A stretch of DNA of 64,000 nt, taken from positions 186,001-250,000 of the forward strand of contig CAVTJG010000017.1 in NCBI GenBank assembly GCA_963735025.1, in the 5' to 3' direction. The translations under genes were made by a program, and so were the position numbers. Below the pieces are notes generated by a model. The model saw only the letters and a list, made by a program, of their open reading frames with translations, had not been told where the DNA came from and searched no databases. Positions 28,362 to 37,894 of this stretch are shown piece after piece (within the stretch, counting starts at the first letter, position 1; each line of letters opens with the position of its first letter). This stretch comes from JAABRB01 sp963735025 (GTDB lineage Bacteria > Pseudomonadota > Gammaproteobacteria > Burkholderiales > SG8-39).

Positions 28362-29282
28362 GTGAATCCCGTGAACGTGATCGTCTTTCCCGGCGGCTTC
28401 AACTGGCCGATCTGGGTCGCGCAGGAAAAAGGGATGTTTGCGAAGAACGACGTCGCCGTGACGCTCACGCTGACGCCGAACTCCGTCTTTCAGCTCACTG
28501 GACTCATCGAAGGAAAGTTCGACATCGCCATGACCGGGATAGACAACCTGGTCGCCTACCGGGAAGGCCAGGGCGAAGTCGACGTGCTCGGTCCTGATCT
28601 CTTTGCTTTCATGGGCAGCGACACCGCGTTTCTGAGGCTCGTGACGGTGCCCGAGGTGAAATCCATTGCGGACCTGCGCGGCAAGGTCGTGTCGGTCGAT
28701 GCGCGCACGACCGGCTTCGCGTTCGTGCTGCTCGAGATCCTGGAGCGCGGCGGGCTCACGGAGTCCGACTACACGATCGAGAAGGCGGGTGGCGTCCTCC
28801 AGCGCTTCGAGGCGTTGCTGGAGAAGAAGCACGCCGGGACGCTCCTGATGACGCCCTTCGAGGTGCGCGCCGAATCGAAGGGATTCAATCGCCTTGCCAG
28901 TGCGGTCGACGTGCTCGGTCGCTACCAGGGACTCGTCGGAGGTGCGCGCAAGGCCTGGGCCGACGCGAATCGCGATACAGTCGTCGGGTACATTCGCGCC
29001 TGGTCCGACGCCGTCGACTGGCTCTATGATCCGACGAACATGGACGAGGCACTGGGGATCTTCGCCCGGAATGTCCCGGGCAGCCCGCCGGAGATCGCGC
29101 GGGCCGCATATCGCCTCCTGTTGAGCCCCGCGGAAGGCTTTCAGAAGCAGGCCAGGATCGACATCGAGGGCGTGCGGACCGTGCTGCAGCTACGTTCCAA
29201 GTTCGGTATGCCGAAGAAGAGCCTGACCGAACCTATGAAGTACTACGATCCAAGCTTTCACGAAGCCGCGATGCAGCGTTGA
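28362..29282 (+). CDS. NMT1/ThiY-like ABC transporter substrate-binding protein
   Basis: 306 residues from the GTG at 28362, preceded by GAGGAGAA. Periplasmic-binding-protein fold of the SsuA/TauA/THI5 type: FPGGFNWPIWVAQEKGMFAKN, then GKFDIAMTGIDNLVAYREGQG and a C-terminal helical region. No signal peptide is present from this start. Earlier in-frame codons do not give one either, so export is doubtful or the start is misjudged. No permease or ATPase lies nearby, so it is an orphan. Ligand unknown. Confidence 0.8.
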   Translation: MNPVNVIVFPGGFNWPIWVAQEKGMFAKNDVAVTLTLTPNSVFQLTGLIEGKFDIAMTGIDNLVAYREGQGEVDVLGPDLFAFMGSDTAFLRLVTVPEVKSIADLRGKVVSVDARTTGFAFVLLEILERGGLTESDYTIEKAGGVLQRFEALLEKKHAGTLLMTPFEVRAESKGFNRLASAVDVLGRYQGLVGGARKAWADANRDTVVGYIRAWSDAVDWLYDPTNMDEALGIFARNVPGSPPEIARAAYRLLLSPAEGFQKQARIDIEGVRTVLQLRSKFGMPKKSLTEPMKYYDPSFHEAAMQR

Positions 29283-29301
29283 CTCGCGCCTGACCCGCGG
29301 A

Positions 29302-31081
29302 CTACCGGGAAGAAGATTTCGCCGCGGTATCGTGCTGGAGATACTGGTGCACGAAAGCGATGGCCATGCTGCCCTCTCCTACGGCCGAAGCGACGCGCTT
29401 GACCGGGCTGAAGCGCACGTCGCCACAGGCGAAAATTCCCCGCACGCTCGTCTCCAGCAGGTAGGGGTCGCGCTCCTCGGTCCAGTGCCCCGATTTCACG
29501 ACGTCCACGCCAGTCAGCACGTAGCCGCGGTTGTCGCGCGCGATCTCCGGCGGCAGCCATCCGGTTTCCGCGTCCGCGCCGATGAACACGAAGAGTCCGC
29601 CGCTATCCCGACGCGCCACGGCCCCGGTGGCGCGATTCAGGATGTCGATCGCGGTCAGATTCGACTCGCCGTGAACGGCGTGCACTTCGGAGTGCAGTTC
29701 CACGGCGATATTCGACTTGGTGCGAGTCTGCTCGATCAAATAGCGCGACATGCCCTTTTCCAGAGAGCTGCCCCGGACGATGAGCGTCACCGTGCGCGCA
29801 TGATTGGCGAAGAACAACGCCGCCTGGCCAGCCGAGTTCCCGGCGCCGATCAGGTGAATGTCGAGCCCCTGGGTGCCGCTCGCCTCGCTGCGTGCCGCGC
29901 CGTAGTAGACACCCTTGCCGATGAGCCGGTCGAAGCCGTCGATCGCGAGGCGGCGCCAGGTGACGCCCGTCGCGAGAATCACCGTCCGCGCGCGCAGCGC
30001 CTCACCGCCGTCCAGCCACACCGTGCGTGAGGCCGGGTCGATGCGCTCGATGTTGCGCGTGACGACGATCTCCGCTCCGAGCCGCTTCGCCTGATGCAAG
30101 GCTCGGCTCGCCAGCTCGTCGCCGGATACGCCGTTCGGGAATCCGAGGTAGTTCTCGATCCGCGACGAGGTCCCCGCCTGCCCGCCCGGTGCCTCGCGCT
30201 CCACCACCAGTGTCCTGAGTCCCTCGGACGCCCCGTACACGGCCGCCGCAAGGCCCGCCGGGCCGCCACCGATGATGAGCGTGTCGTAGTCCGCGGAGCG
30301 CCCGCTCGTCTGCAAGCCCAGAAGCTGCGCGACGTCGCGCGTATGAGGGCGAAAGAGCGTCGTGCCGTCTGCGGACCGCAGCGCCGGGCATTCAGCATCT
30401 GCGGGACGATGGCCCGGCCCAACGCGCCGGCAACTCGGGATCATCAGGCGTCATCCAGTCGAAAGAGACCTGGTTGCGCGCGAGAAAGCGGCGCAGCTCG
30501 CTGCAGGCGTTCTCCCATCGGTGCCCGACGAGCATGACCTGCGTGCTGGGCGCCTCGGCGGCGATGCCCTGCAGTCCCCCGATACGCTCGCGTGCGAGCG
30601 CGCCGACCGCTTCGGAAAACTCCGGCGACGCCGCGGCCACGGCGTAGTACTGCCGGGCATCGATCTGCAGCACGCGCGAAGGCACCGCCGCGCGATAACT
30701 CCCCAGGAACGGGCCGCCCAGAGCGATCGGCACCTCGCCGAAGATCTGCCCGGGACTACGCCAACCGATCGTGCGCTCGATACCATCGAAAAGTTTGGTG
30801 ACCTCGAGCTTCCCCGCGAGGACCGCAAAGAGGGCCCGCGCTTCGCCCTCATGGACCGCATATTCGCCTGGCGCGAGGTGGATGTCGGCGGCGGTCTGCG
30901 CGAGTCGCTCCAACTCGACTGCGGGCAGCTTCGAGAACAGTGGAATGGCCGCGAGCTCGTCGATCGTCAGCATGGTGTCGCACCCACAAGATGGATATCG
31001 TCCCGAGTCGCAGTTCGGCGACAGCGCGAACCATTCGAAATCAGCCGGTTGCGGCTCCGCAATGATTCCTTGCCGTGCCAC
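29302..31081 (-). pseudogene. Cyclic-nucleotide-domain thioredoxin-reductase-like flavoprotein, frameshifted
   Basis: Two overlapping frames form one protein of about 550 residues. The first (30392-31081) holds a CRP-like cNMP-binding domain (FSKLPAVELERLAQTA, PGQIFGEVPIALGG) and a thioredoxin-like segment (VMLVGHRWENACSELRRFL). The second (29302-30444) holds the FAD/NAD domains (DTLIIGGGPAGLAAAVYGA, IGAGNSAGQAALFF, FACGDVRFSPVKRVASAVGEG). The frame changes near 30400-30420. The redox CxxC of classical thioredoxin reductase is replaced by a YYGAARSEA-type sequence, as in this subfamily. An intact coding start is probably the ATG at 30974 (MLTIDELAAIP). Confidence 0.8.
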
Positions 31082-31226
31082 CCCGACGGTTTCAACGTCG
31101 GGTCGCCGGGAATAATACGCTAACTCCCTGAACGCAAGGAAGTATCAGGGCTTGGCATGGTTGCTGCGTATGAGGGGTCGAGCCACCAAGGCTCGATTCA
31201 CTTGCAACCACAAGGAGGTTCCCTCG

Positions 31227-31397
31227 ATGGCACCGAAGCAAGCTCTTCTCAAGGTAGTTCCCATCATCGTCGCCGCGTGCATCGCCGGATTCAGTGGCAG
31301 TGTGCTCGCAGCGGGCGATACCACCAACGCCGACCAGCCGAAGGTCGACTGCCAGAAAACTCCCCAGCATCCCGATTGCAAGGAAAAGACCAACTGA
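31227..31397 (+). CDS. Small exported two-cysteine protein
   Basis: 56 residues from the ATG at 31227 with AAGGAGG ten bases upstream. The signal peptide (LLKVVPIIVAACIAGFSGSVLA) is cleaved near AAG. The mature peptide is only about 25 residues, hydrophilic, with two cysteines (VDCQKTPQHPDCKEK) that could form a disulfide or bind a metal. Unknown function. An upstream in-frame extension to 31152 has no ribosome site. Confidence 0.65.
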   Translation: MAPKQALLKVVPIIVAACIAGFSGSVLAAGDTTNADQPKVDCQKTPQHPDCKEKTN

Positions 31398-31445
31398 ACG
31401 GTCCGAGCGCAATCGCAATAGGGTAGCGGTCACTCGACGGCTGCT

Positions 31446-31515
31446 GCCATCGCGCCCCGGGTCCCGCCGCACGCTCCTCCGGAGACGCGTGACGGGGCCC
31501 GGGGAAGGCGATGGC
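31446..31515. repeat. Long imperfect inverted repeat between convergent genes
   Basis: GCCATCGC (31446-31453) and GCGATGGC (31508-31515) are the ends of a 70-base imperfect hairpin that also pairs CCCCGGGTCCCG with CGGGGCCCGGGG. It lies between the small exported protein gene and the hemoglobin gene. No T tract is present; it could act as a transcription barrier in both directions. Confidence 0.55.
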
Positions 31516-31546
31516 AAGCGATGTCAGTTCATTAGCATATGGCCAC

Positions 31547-31909
31547 TCATACGCGGATGATCGAGCCCTTGAGCGAGTAGAGAATTGCAATCACGTCCTT
31601 CTTGGCGTCCTCGCTCAGTTTGTTCTTTTCCATCGCGCCGACAATATCGTCGGTCGCCGCCAGATACTCCTGTTCGCTTATGTTCATGCCCTTGTGCGCC
31701 GCGAGCATGTCTTTGCCGGTGTAGGCTTCCGAGCCGCCGGAACCGGCACTGAAGAACTCCCGCGCCATTCTCTTGGCGCGATCCAGATCCTTGATATTCT
31801 CGAATCGGGGCTTCACGATGGGATTCACAAGGTGCGCGGCCATTATGTCGTCCACGAGCCTAGCAATGCCGCCGGCGCCACCCAGTCGATCGTATAGCGT
31901 AGTGGTCAT
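31547..31909 (-). CDS. Group 1 truncated hemoglobin
   Basis: 120 residues, normal length for TrHbN. Features are the N-terminal LYDRLGGAGGIARLVDDIM, the Gly-Gly helix breaks, the proximal His72 in AAHKGMNIS and the C-terminal helix DVIAILYSLKGSI. Such globins bind O2 and NO and often serve NO detoxification. The ATG is preceded by GAGGAGTAAACGACT. Single gene, convergent with the small exported protein. Confidence 0.92.
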   Translation of the reverse strand: MTTTLYDRLGGAGGIARLVDDIMAAHLVNPIVKPRFENIKDLDRAKRMAREFFSAGSGGSEAYTGKDMLAAHKGMNISEQEYLAATDDIVGAMEKNKLSEDAKKDVIAILYSLKGSIIRV

Positions 31910-31977
31910 AGTCGTTTACTCCTCTGGTTCATCGTGAAATTGTGTTGCTGTCTTTTCGGTAACGAGAGACTGATGTC

Positions 31978-32014
31978 GGCTGCCTGAAACGGACTTCATT
32001 TCAGGCAGCCTTTT
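31978..32014 (+). terminator. Strong hairpin with T tract downstream of the methyltransferase
   Basis: A perfect 12-base-pair stem (GGCTGCCTGAAA with TTTCAGGCAGCC, 31978-32010) and a nine-base loop, followed by TTTT on the plus strand. Its position fits the 3' end of the minus-strand methyltransferase. The T tract faces the plus strand, so the orientation is ambiguous. Confidence 0.6.
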
Positions 32015-32083
32015 CGCGGCCGCTTCTTCCTGGAACACCTCGCGGCCCACTGCCGATTGCATCGCGTGCATCTGCATGCCCGA

Positions 32084-32918
32084 TTACTTGCGCGCGATGA
32101 CCACCTCGAGATACTCGCCCGGGGCTACCAGCGAGCCGTCGGTCGCTCGATTGAACCGCTCGGCCAACGCGATCAGATCTGTCGGCAAGCGATTCCTGCT
32201 TGGCGGAGTTCACGGCACCAAACGCCTTCTGCATCGGGCCGTAGAAAGTGCGGAACACCTCGATCCAGTGCGCCGCGTTGCGGTAGCGGAACACGAAATT
32301 CTTCTTCTCGATCGCGATCGAGCCGAGCTGCTCGCCGAAGAGCTCGCGCAGGCGCGCTTCCGTGCCCCAGAGCGCGGGCGACTTCACGCCGGCCGGCGGA
32401 GGAACATACCGACCCATCAGCTTGAAGAGCTCGCCGACAAAGCTGCCCGGGGTCCAGTTCGCGAGGCCGATCCGGCCACCCGATTTGCAGACTCGCGCCA
32501 TTTCCGACGCGGCTTGCTCCTGGTCGGGAGTGAACATCACGCCGAAAGTGGACATCACGACGTCGAAGCTCGCGTCGGCATATTGCAGCTTCTCGGCGTC
32601 CGCTTGCTCGAATTTCACCGGCAGGCCCTCGGCACTCGCCCGGGCACGCCCGCGCTCGAGCAGCGTCGGAACGTAATCGGTCGAGGTGACATCGGCCCAG
32701 CGACGCGCCGCGGCGAGCGTCGCGTTGCCGTTGCCGGCGGCGACATCGAGCACGCGCGCGTCGGGTCGCAGGTCGAGTGCCTCGCACAGTGACTCGCCGA
32801 CGATTTGCAGCGTGGTGCCGACGACGGCGTAGTCACCCGCGGACCAGGCGGCTTGTTGCTTGCCCTTGACGGCAGCAAAGTCGACGGAGGGCGGGGTGGC
32901 GGACAAGACTGCGGAAAT
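32084..32918 (-). pseudogene. Class I SAM-dependent methyltransferase, C-terminal frameshift
   Basis: UbiE/Methyltransf_11 type: VLDVAAGNGNATLAAARRW (SAM-binding motif I), then ADAEKLQYADASFDVVMSTFGVMF and MARVCKSGGRIGLANW. One extra base near 32190 shifts the frame. Reading on in the neighbouring frame gives the expected ending LIALAERFNRATDG, then EYLEVVIARK, and a stop at 32084. The frame as given instead runs to 32001 with an Arg-rich tail. A start is hard to place: AGGAGGAACGACC is followed by ATT (32918) exactly where homologues begin. Substrate unknown. Confidence 0.75.
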
Positions 32919-33003
32919 GGTCGTTCCTCCTGGGTTGGTGGATTGAGATCTGTCCCGTCGTAGCAATGCGTATCAGGTTGATCGCGGAGTTTTGACTGGA
33001 CTT

Positions 33004-33108
33004 GCCGATCGACGTGTCCGCAATTTCACCTCGTGACCGATGCCATGGGGTCCCGCAATGCGGGACAGAAGGTGGCGACAAACGCGGGGACAGATACCGC
33101 CTGGGACA
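33004..33108. promoter_or_regulatory. Duplicated upstream element 1 with dyad and GGGACA repeats
   Basis: Upstream of the methyltransferase. It contains TCCCGCAATGCGGGA (dyad, 33051-33065) within GGGGTCCCGCAATGCGGGAC, plus GGGACA copies starting at 33062, 33087 and 33103. About 60 bases beginning CGATCGACGTGTC are similar to the region in front of the DUF1326 gene at the same distance (about 125 bases) from the start codon. Likely operator for a shared regulator. Confidence 0.6.
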
Positions 33109-33164
33109 GATAAGTCGAGATGGCGGGATCCCGCGTCAGAGGTACCGCGGGTCACGCGCCTGGA

Positions 33165-33957
33165 CGAACTAGATTTCGGTCAGCAGGAAAAGGCCGGCAA
33201 AGCATCAGTGCTGCGCTCGTCGAGTACGATACAAAACGCTCGGCAGGAAAGAGCTTCTCGACGAGGACGAAAGCGGCGATCAGCGCGACCCACACGAGGT
33301 TCATGACGCCGACAACGAATAGCAGCAGCATCAGCGCCCAGCAGCAGCCGACGCAGTACGCGCCGTGCTCCAGACCCATCCTGAACGCCCCGCCTCGTCC
33401 TGCGCGCCAGCGCGTGAGGAAGAACTCAATCGGATTTCGGCACTTGCTCAGGCAGGTCTGCTTGAGCGGCGTCAGCTGATACACGCCTGCGGCGATCAGC
33501 GCGAGCGCACCCAAGCCGGCGCTTGCCGACGTCATCGCCGGCGTCAGGAGCGACGCGTGCTCGAGCAGGGCCTGCAGCAGCGTGGCGGCCGCGCTGAAAC
33601 CGGTCCAGACCAGGAGGTACGCACCGGCGAAAGATCCAGACGCCCGGCAATACCGTGCCCCGCGCGCCGTTCTTGCGAACCAGCGTGCCGTACAGCAGGA
33701 TCGTCGGGCGCCGCGCTCGGCAGCATCATGCCCGCCATCATCACTGTCCACATCACCAATGTGAGCGCGAGTGCGCCCGCGTCCGCGGCGCGCGGCATGG
33801 CGGCCATCGCCATCGAAGCGTGGTCCATACCGGCGGCGCTGCGAGACAGATAGACCCACGCCAGCCCGACGACGGCGGCGAGGCTGCCGAGCGCAACCCC
33901 GCGATCGCGGCGCAAGACCCCCTGGATGCCGCGGTCAAGCGCCGCCATCGTCTCTAC
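33165..33957 (-). pseudogene. DUF2182 family membrane protein, several frameshifts
   Basis: Predicted integral membrane protein (COG5486 type). The N-terminal frame gives MDHASMAMAAMPRAADAG and MWTVMMAGMMLPSAAP. A second frame gives ILLYGTLVRKNGARGTVLPGVWIF. A third gives FAGAYLLVWTGFSAAATLL through TPLKQTCLSKCRNPIEFFLTRW and GLEHGAYCVGCCWALMLLLFVVGVMNLVWVA. A last shift restores the ending GLFLLTEI. At least three single-base changes are needed in under 900 bases. The Met-rich and CxxC-type segments (TCLSKC, YCVGCCW) suggest metal or redox chemistry. Paired with DUF1326, a common gene couple. Confidence 0.75.
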
Positions 33958-34569
33958 CCTGCCCACGAGAAGGGAGCGAAGTGGCCGTTGCGCGTGCCGC
34001 TCGTATCCTTCCACTGAATTCCGAAGGCATTGAAGATGCTGCGCGTGGCCTTGGCGAGTGCCAGCCGGGGGTTCACCGGGTGAAAGGTGTTATCCAAATA
34101 GAGTGGCTCGTCGGGGCGCGCCACGCCGGCCACGCCCTCGCACGCCTGGTCGATGAGCTCGCCGGCCTTCACGGTGAATTTCATGCCGTCCGCCACAAAG
34201 CTGATCGGCCGCTTTTCGACGCCCGCGATGCGGCCCACCAGCGGCCCCAGAGCCGCCATCGGGCCACCGGCCGCGCCGGTGGCGATGGCGCTGATGGCCT
34301 CGACCTGCTTGTCGGAGGCGCGCTCGTCAACGATCAGACCCACCGTGATGTTGCCTTCCGCCATCGCCTTGGGCGAATGCAAGACCACGATGAATGCAAG
34401 GCCGTCGAGCTTCACGCCGTCCTTTGCGCCCTTGTCGATGCGCATGGCGATCGCCGCCTTGCAATCGCCTTCGGTGGGTTGCGCCGTGAGATGCGATGGC
34501 GCGCAGGGGCACAGATAGTCGCAGTTGCACGTCTCCATGTATTGGCCTTCGATTTGCCAAGCAGCCATG
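33954..34569 (-). CDS. DUF1326 family protein
   Basis: 204 residues from the ATG at 34569 with GAGGAGAGTGATC upstream. The hallmark is an N-terminal cysteine cluster METCNCDYLCPC (Cys14, 16, 20, 22), probably a metal site. A beta-rich remainder contains AFIVVLHSPKAMAEGN and KRPISFVADGMKFTVKAGE. Usually encoded beside DUF2182, as here. The family function is not established. An upstream dyad/GGGACA element is shared with the methyltransferase gene. Confidence 0.85.
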
Positions 34570-34648
34570 ATCACTCTCCTCGATTGGGAACCGTTGCCGT
34601 GCGGCGACACGGTCCTGTCGTTCGTCCTCGATTCCGGGTTTGGAACGC

Positions 34649-34737
34649 GTCGATCGACCTGTCGCCATTTCACATCGCGGCGCGCGACCATGGGGTGTCG
34701 CAAAGCGGGACAAAGAGCGGGACAAGGCAGCGGGACC
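34649..34737. promoter_or_regulatory. Duplicated upstream element 2 with dyad and GGGACA repeats
   Basis: In the divergent region between DUF1326 and the XRE-AAA-TPR regulator. GGGGTGTCGCAAAGCGGGAC at 34692 matches element 1, and GGGACA/GGGACC copies begin at 34707, 34719 and 34732, one helical turn apart. The flanking CGATCGACCTGTC segment also matches element 1. Candidate operator, perhaps for the adjacent regulator. Confidence 0.6.
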
Positions 34738-34796
34738 ATGGCGCGGACAATCCCGCTAAAATCAGGCACTTCGACATTACTGCGAGGCAGGTCGAT

Positions 34797-37700
34797 TTGC
34801 AGGACCGGGGGCATTCCTTTGGATACTGGTTGCGCCGTCGCCGCAAGGCACTGGATTTCACCCAGGAGGCGCTCGCCCAGCGGGTGAGCTGCTCGAGCTT
34901 CGCGATCCGAAAGATCGAGGCCGACGAGCGGCGCCCATCGCGACAGCTTGCCGACCGGCTGGCCACGTCGCTCGCCATTCCGGAGGCTGAGCGGCGCGAC
35001 TTCCTCGCTGCAGCCCGCGCCGTGCGCGCCGCGCATCGTCTGCGCGTCGACGCGACACCCGTCGACGCCGACCCGGGCACCGCCACCTCGGGGTCCATCA
35101 GTCCGCGCACCGCTCGAATTGGCAGGCGGCGCAGCAAGCGACGCCTCGCCATTCGTCGGGCGGGGAAACGAATACGCGCTGCTGATCGAACTGGTCGCCA
35201 GCCTCGCCGCCGGGCGCCGGGCACGCGGTACTGATCGAGGGCGAAGCAGGTATCGGCAAGAGCCGATTGATGCGCGAGGTTGCACGGTATGCGGAGGCGC
35301 AGGGCCTGCCGACGCTCGCGACGAACTGCTATGAGATCGAGCGGGCGATCCCGTATCAGCCCGTGATCGACCTCGTCACGCGCGCGCTCGATCGCGCTTC
35401 CCAGTCCGCGCTGCGCAATCTCGCGCCCGTCTCGCTCGCCGAGCTTGCCGCACTGGTTCCCGCGGTCGCCGATCGATTTCCGGATCTGCCGCAGCTTTCG
35501 CGCGATTTTCCCGAGGCACGCCAGGCACGCCTGTCGCGCGCGGTAGGGCAGCTTCTCGAAGCGTCCGGAGACGGTCGCCCGCTCATCCTGATGGTGGACG
35601 ACCTCCAGTGGGCGGACGAGGCGAGCGCGCAGGTGCTCCATTACCTCGCGCGACACGTCGCCGAACGGCCCGCGCTCGTGATCTACGCGTATCGCGACGA
35701 GAACCTCGACACCGACGAGCGGCTCGCCCGGCTCGTCGAGAGCCTGCGCCGCGAGGCGGATGCACGTCGCGTACCGCTTGCGCGCCTGGGTCCGGCGGAC
35801 GCCGAGGCGATGGTGGCAGCCCTGGGCGGTGCCGGACTCGCCGCCCCAGAGCTGGCGAAGCGCCTTTACGGTGAGACCGAGGGCAATCCGTTCTTCCTCG
35901 TGTCGATTCTCGAGTCACTGCGCAACGGTGAGATTCAACTCGGGACCCGCTCGACCGAGGAGCCGGGAATGCTTCCGGACGCGTTGCGCGCCGCCGTGCG
36001 CGCCCGCATCTCGCACGTCCCGCACGGGATCCGAACGACGCTCGAAACCGCCGCCGTTCTGGGCCGGCGCTTCGACTTCGACACCCTGCTCGACGTGTCG
36101 CGCGAGCCGGAAGAAAAACTGCTGGAGGCGGTGGAGGCGCTCGTGAAGCGTCATCTGCTGCGCGAAGAATCCGAGAGCGGCCTGTACGACTTCAGCCACG
36201 ACAAGGTCCGCGAGGTCGTCTATCTGGACATCGGCGGCACGCGGCGCAGACTGCTGCATAGGTCGGTGGCCGAATCCCTGGAACGTCGCGGTGAAGGCGA
36301 AGCGCATGAGCTGGATGCGCGACTGGCGGAGCACTATGAGCGCGCGCACGTCTGGTCAAAGGCGCTCCGCTACCTCGTCCTGGCTGGCGAGCGCTCGCAG
36401 GCACTGTTCGCGATGCGCGATGCATTGCACTGGCTGGATCGCGCGGTCGCGCTCTCTGAAACCCACCCGGGCGCGCTCGACGAGCATGAGCGCCGCGCGC
36501 TCTACGAGCGGCGCGGTGCGGCGCGTGCGCAGTGCGGGCAGACCGAAGGCGCGGTGGCCGATATCCGCCGCGTCATGGATGCGGCGCGGGCCAGCGGCGA
36601 GCGCGAGCAGGCGCGCGACGCGCTGATCCAGCTCGGCATGGCATATCGACGCGCCGATGCATACCAGGAGGCTACCGCCTGCCTGACCGAAGCGCTGGCG
36701 GAGTCCCGCGCGCTGAACAGCGAATACCAAGCGGCCGACACCCTCTATCACCTCGGCACGGTGGCGTGGAGCACCGGGCTGAACGACCAGGCTATCGCCT
36801 TTCACCAGGAAGCCGTCGAGATCTGCGAGCGGACGTCCCTGACCGACCTCGTAGCAGTGCAGGCTTACCACGGCCGCGGCGAGGCGCACTTCGCGAACGC
36901 GGAGCCCGCCGCGGCGATCCGGTGCTACACCCGGTCGCTCGAGCTCGCCCGCGGCATCGGCGACAAGAGCTACGAGTCCGAGAACCTGATGATGATCGGG
37001 CACGCATGCGTCGGGACCAAGGGACTCGGCGACTACCCGCGGGCAATGACAAACTTCCAGGCCGCGCTCGAAATCGCACGCGCCGCGGACTTGCAGTGGC
37101 ACATGGGCCCGACGCTACTGGGGTTGGATCACGTGCGCGCCTGCACCGGTCGCTATGGCGAGGCGTGGACGGGCATGCAAAAGACCATGCACTGGCTTGC
37201 GGACCTGCACCAGGTACGCTATCAATTCATTGCGTACGATTTTCTGGGCCATCTTCTCCTCGACCTCGGCCTTCACGAGCAGGTGGTCGAGACCATGGAG
37301 CGCGGGCTGTCACTCTCGCGCGTCACCGGAATCGATTTCTGGCGCGCTGCCATCGAGGCGCATCTCGCGATCGCGCGGTCGCGACTGGGGCAGAAGGACG
37401 CCGCGCCGGCGCTGAAAGCGGCGCTCGATCAGACCCGCCGCACCTCCGAGCGTTACCTGATGATCGGCTGTCTCGACGGTCTGGCGGAAGTCACGCTCGC
37501 GGAGGGTGACACGGGCCGCTGCCGTGCGTACGCGGACGAGCTGCTTGCGCTCGCGGAGTCAAACGGGCTGCGCGAGCTTGAAGCAAGGGCGCGGCGCTGG
37601 CGTGGCGAAGCCCTGCTTGCAGAACTGAACCTTGCAGCAGCGCAAGCTGAACTCTCTCGCGCAGCAGCGATGGCAGCGGACGTCGGCCGGGTGCGGCTCC

Positions 37701-37894
37701 GGATGGATGCAGAATCCGCTCTCGCCCGTCTGTACGAGGCGCAAGGACAGCGCGAAGCTGCCCAACGCCATGACGCAAATCGGAGGGCAATTGTCGAGGC
37801 GATCGAGAAGAGCCTCGCGTCCTCGGGGCTCGAGGCGCGGTTGAACCCGACCGGCAACCCGCGCGGAATCGCCGGCGTCGTGGCCGAGAACTAG
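34797..37894 (+). pseudogene. XRE-family HTH, AAA ATPase and TPR transcriptional regulator, two frameshifts
   Basis: Reads as one protein of about 1030 residues if two shifts (near 35090 and 35215) are ignored. The N-terminal XRE helix-turn-helix is FGYWLRRRRKALDFTQEALAQ to QLADRLATSL. A linker follows (PFVGRGNEYALLIELVASL in a second frame). The ATPase has Walker A IEGEAGIGKSRL and Walker B LILMVDDLQWADEAS. A long TPR region reaches the C-terminus, from about 36330 (e.g. AIAFHQEAVEICERTSL). The start is a TTG at 34797 after GAGG. The last 875 codons (35267-37894) are intact. It overlaps the convergent operon end by four bases. The ligand is unknown; such STAND-type proteins are inducer-activated. 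Confidence 0.8.
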
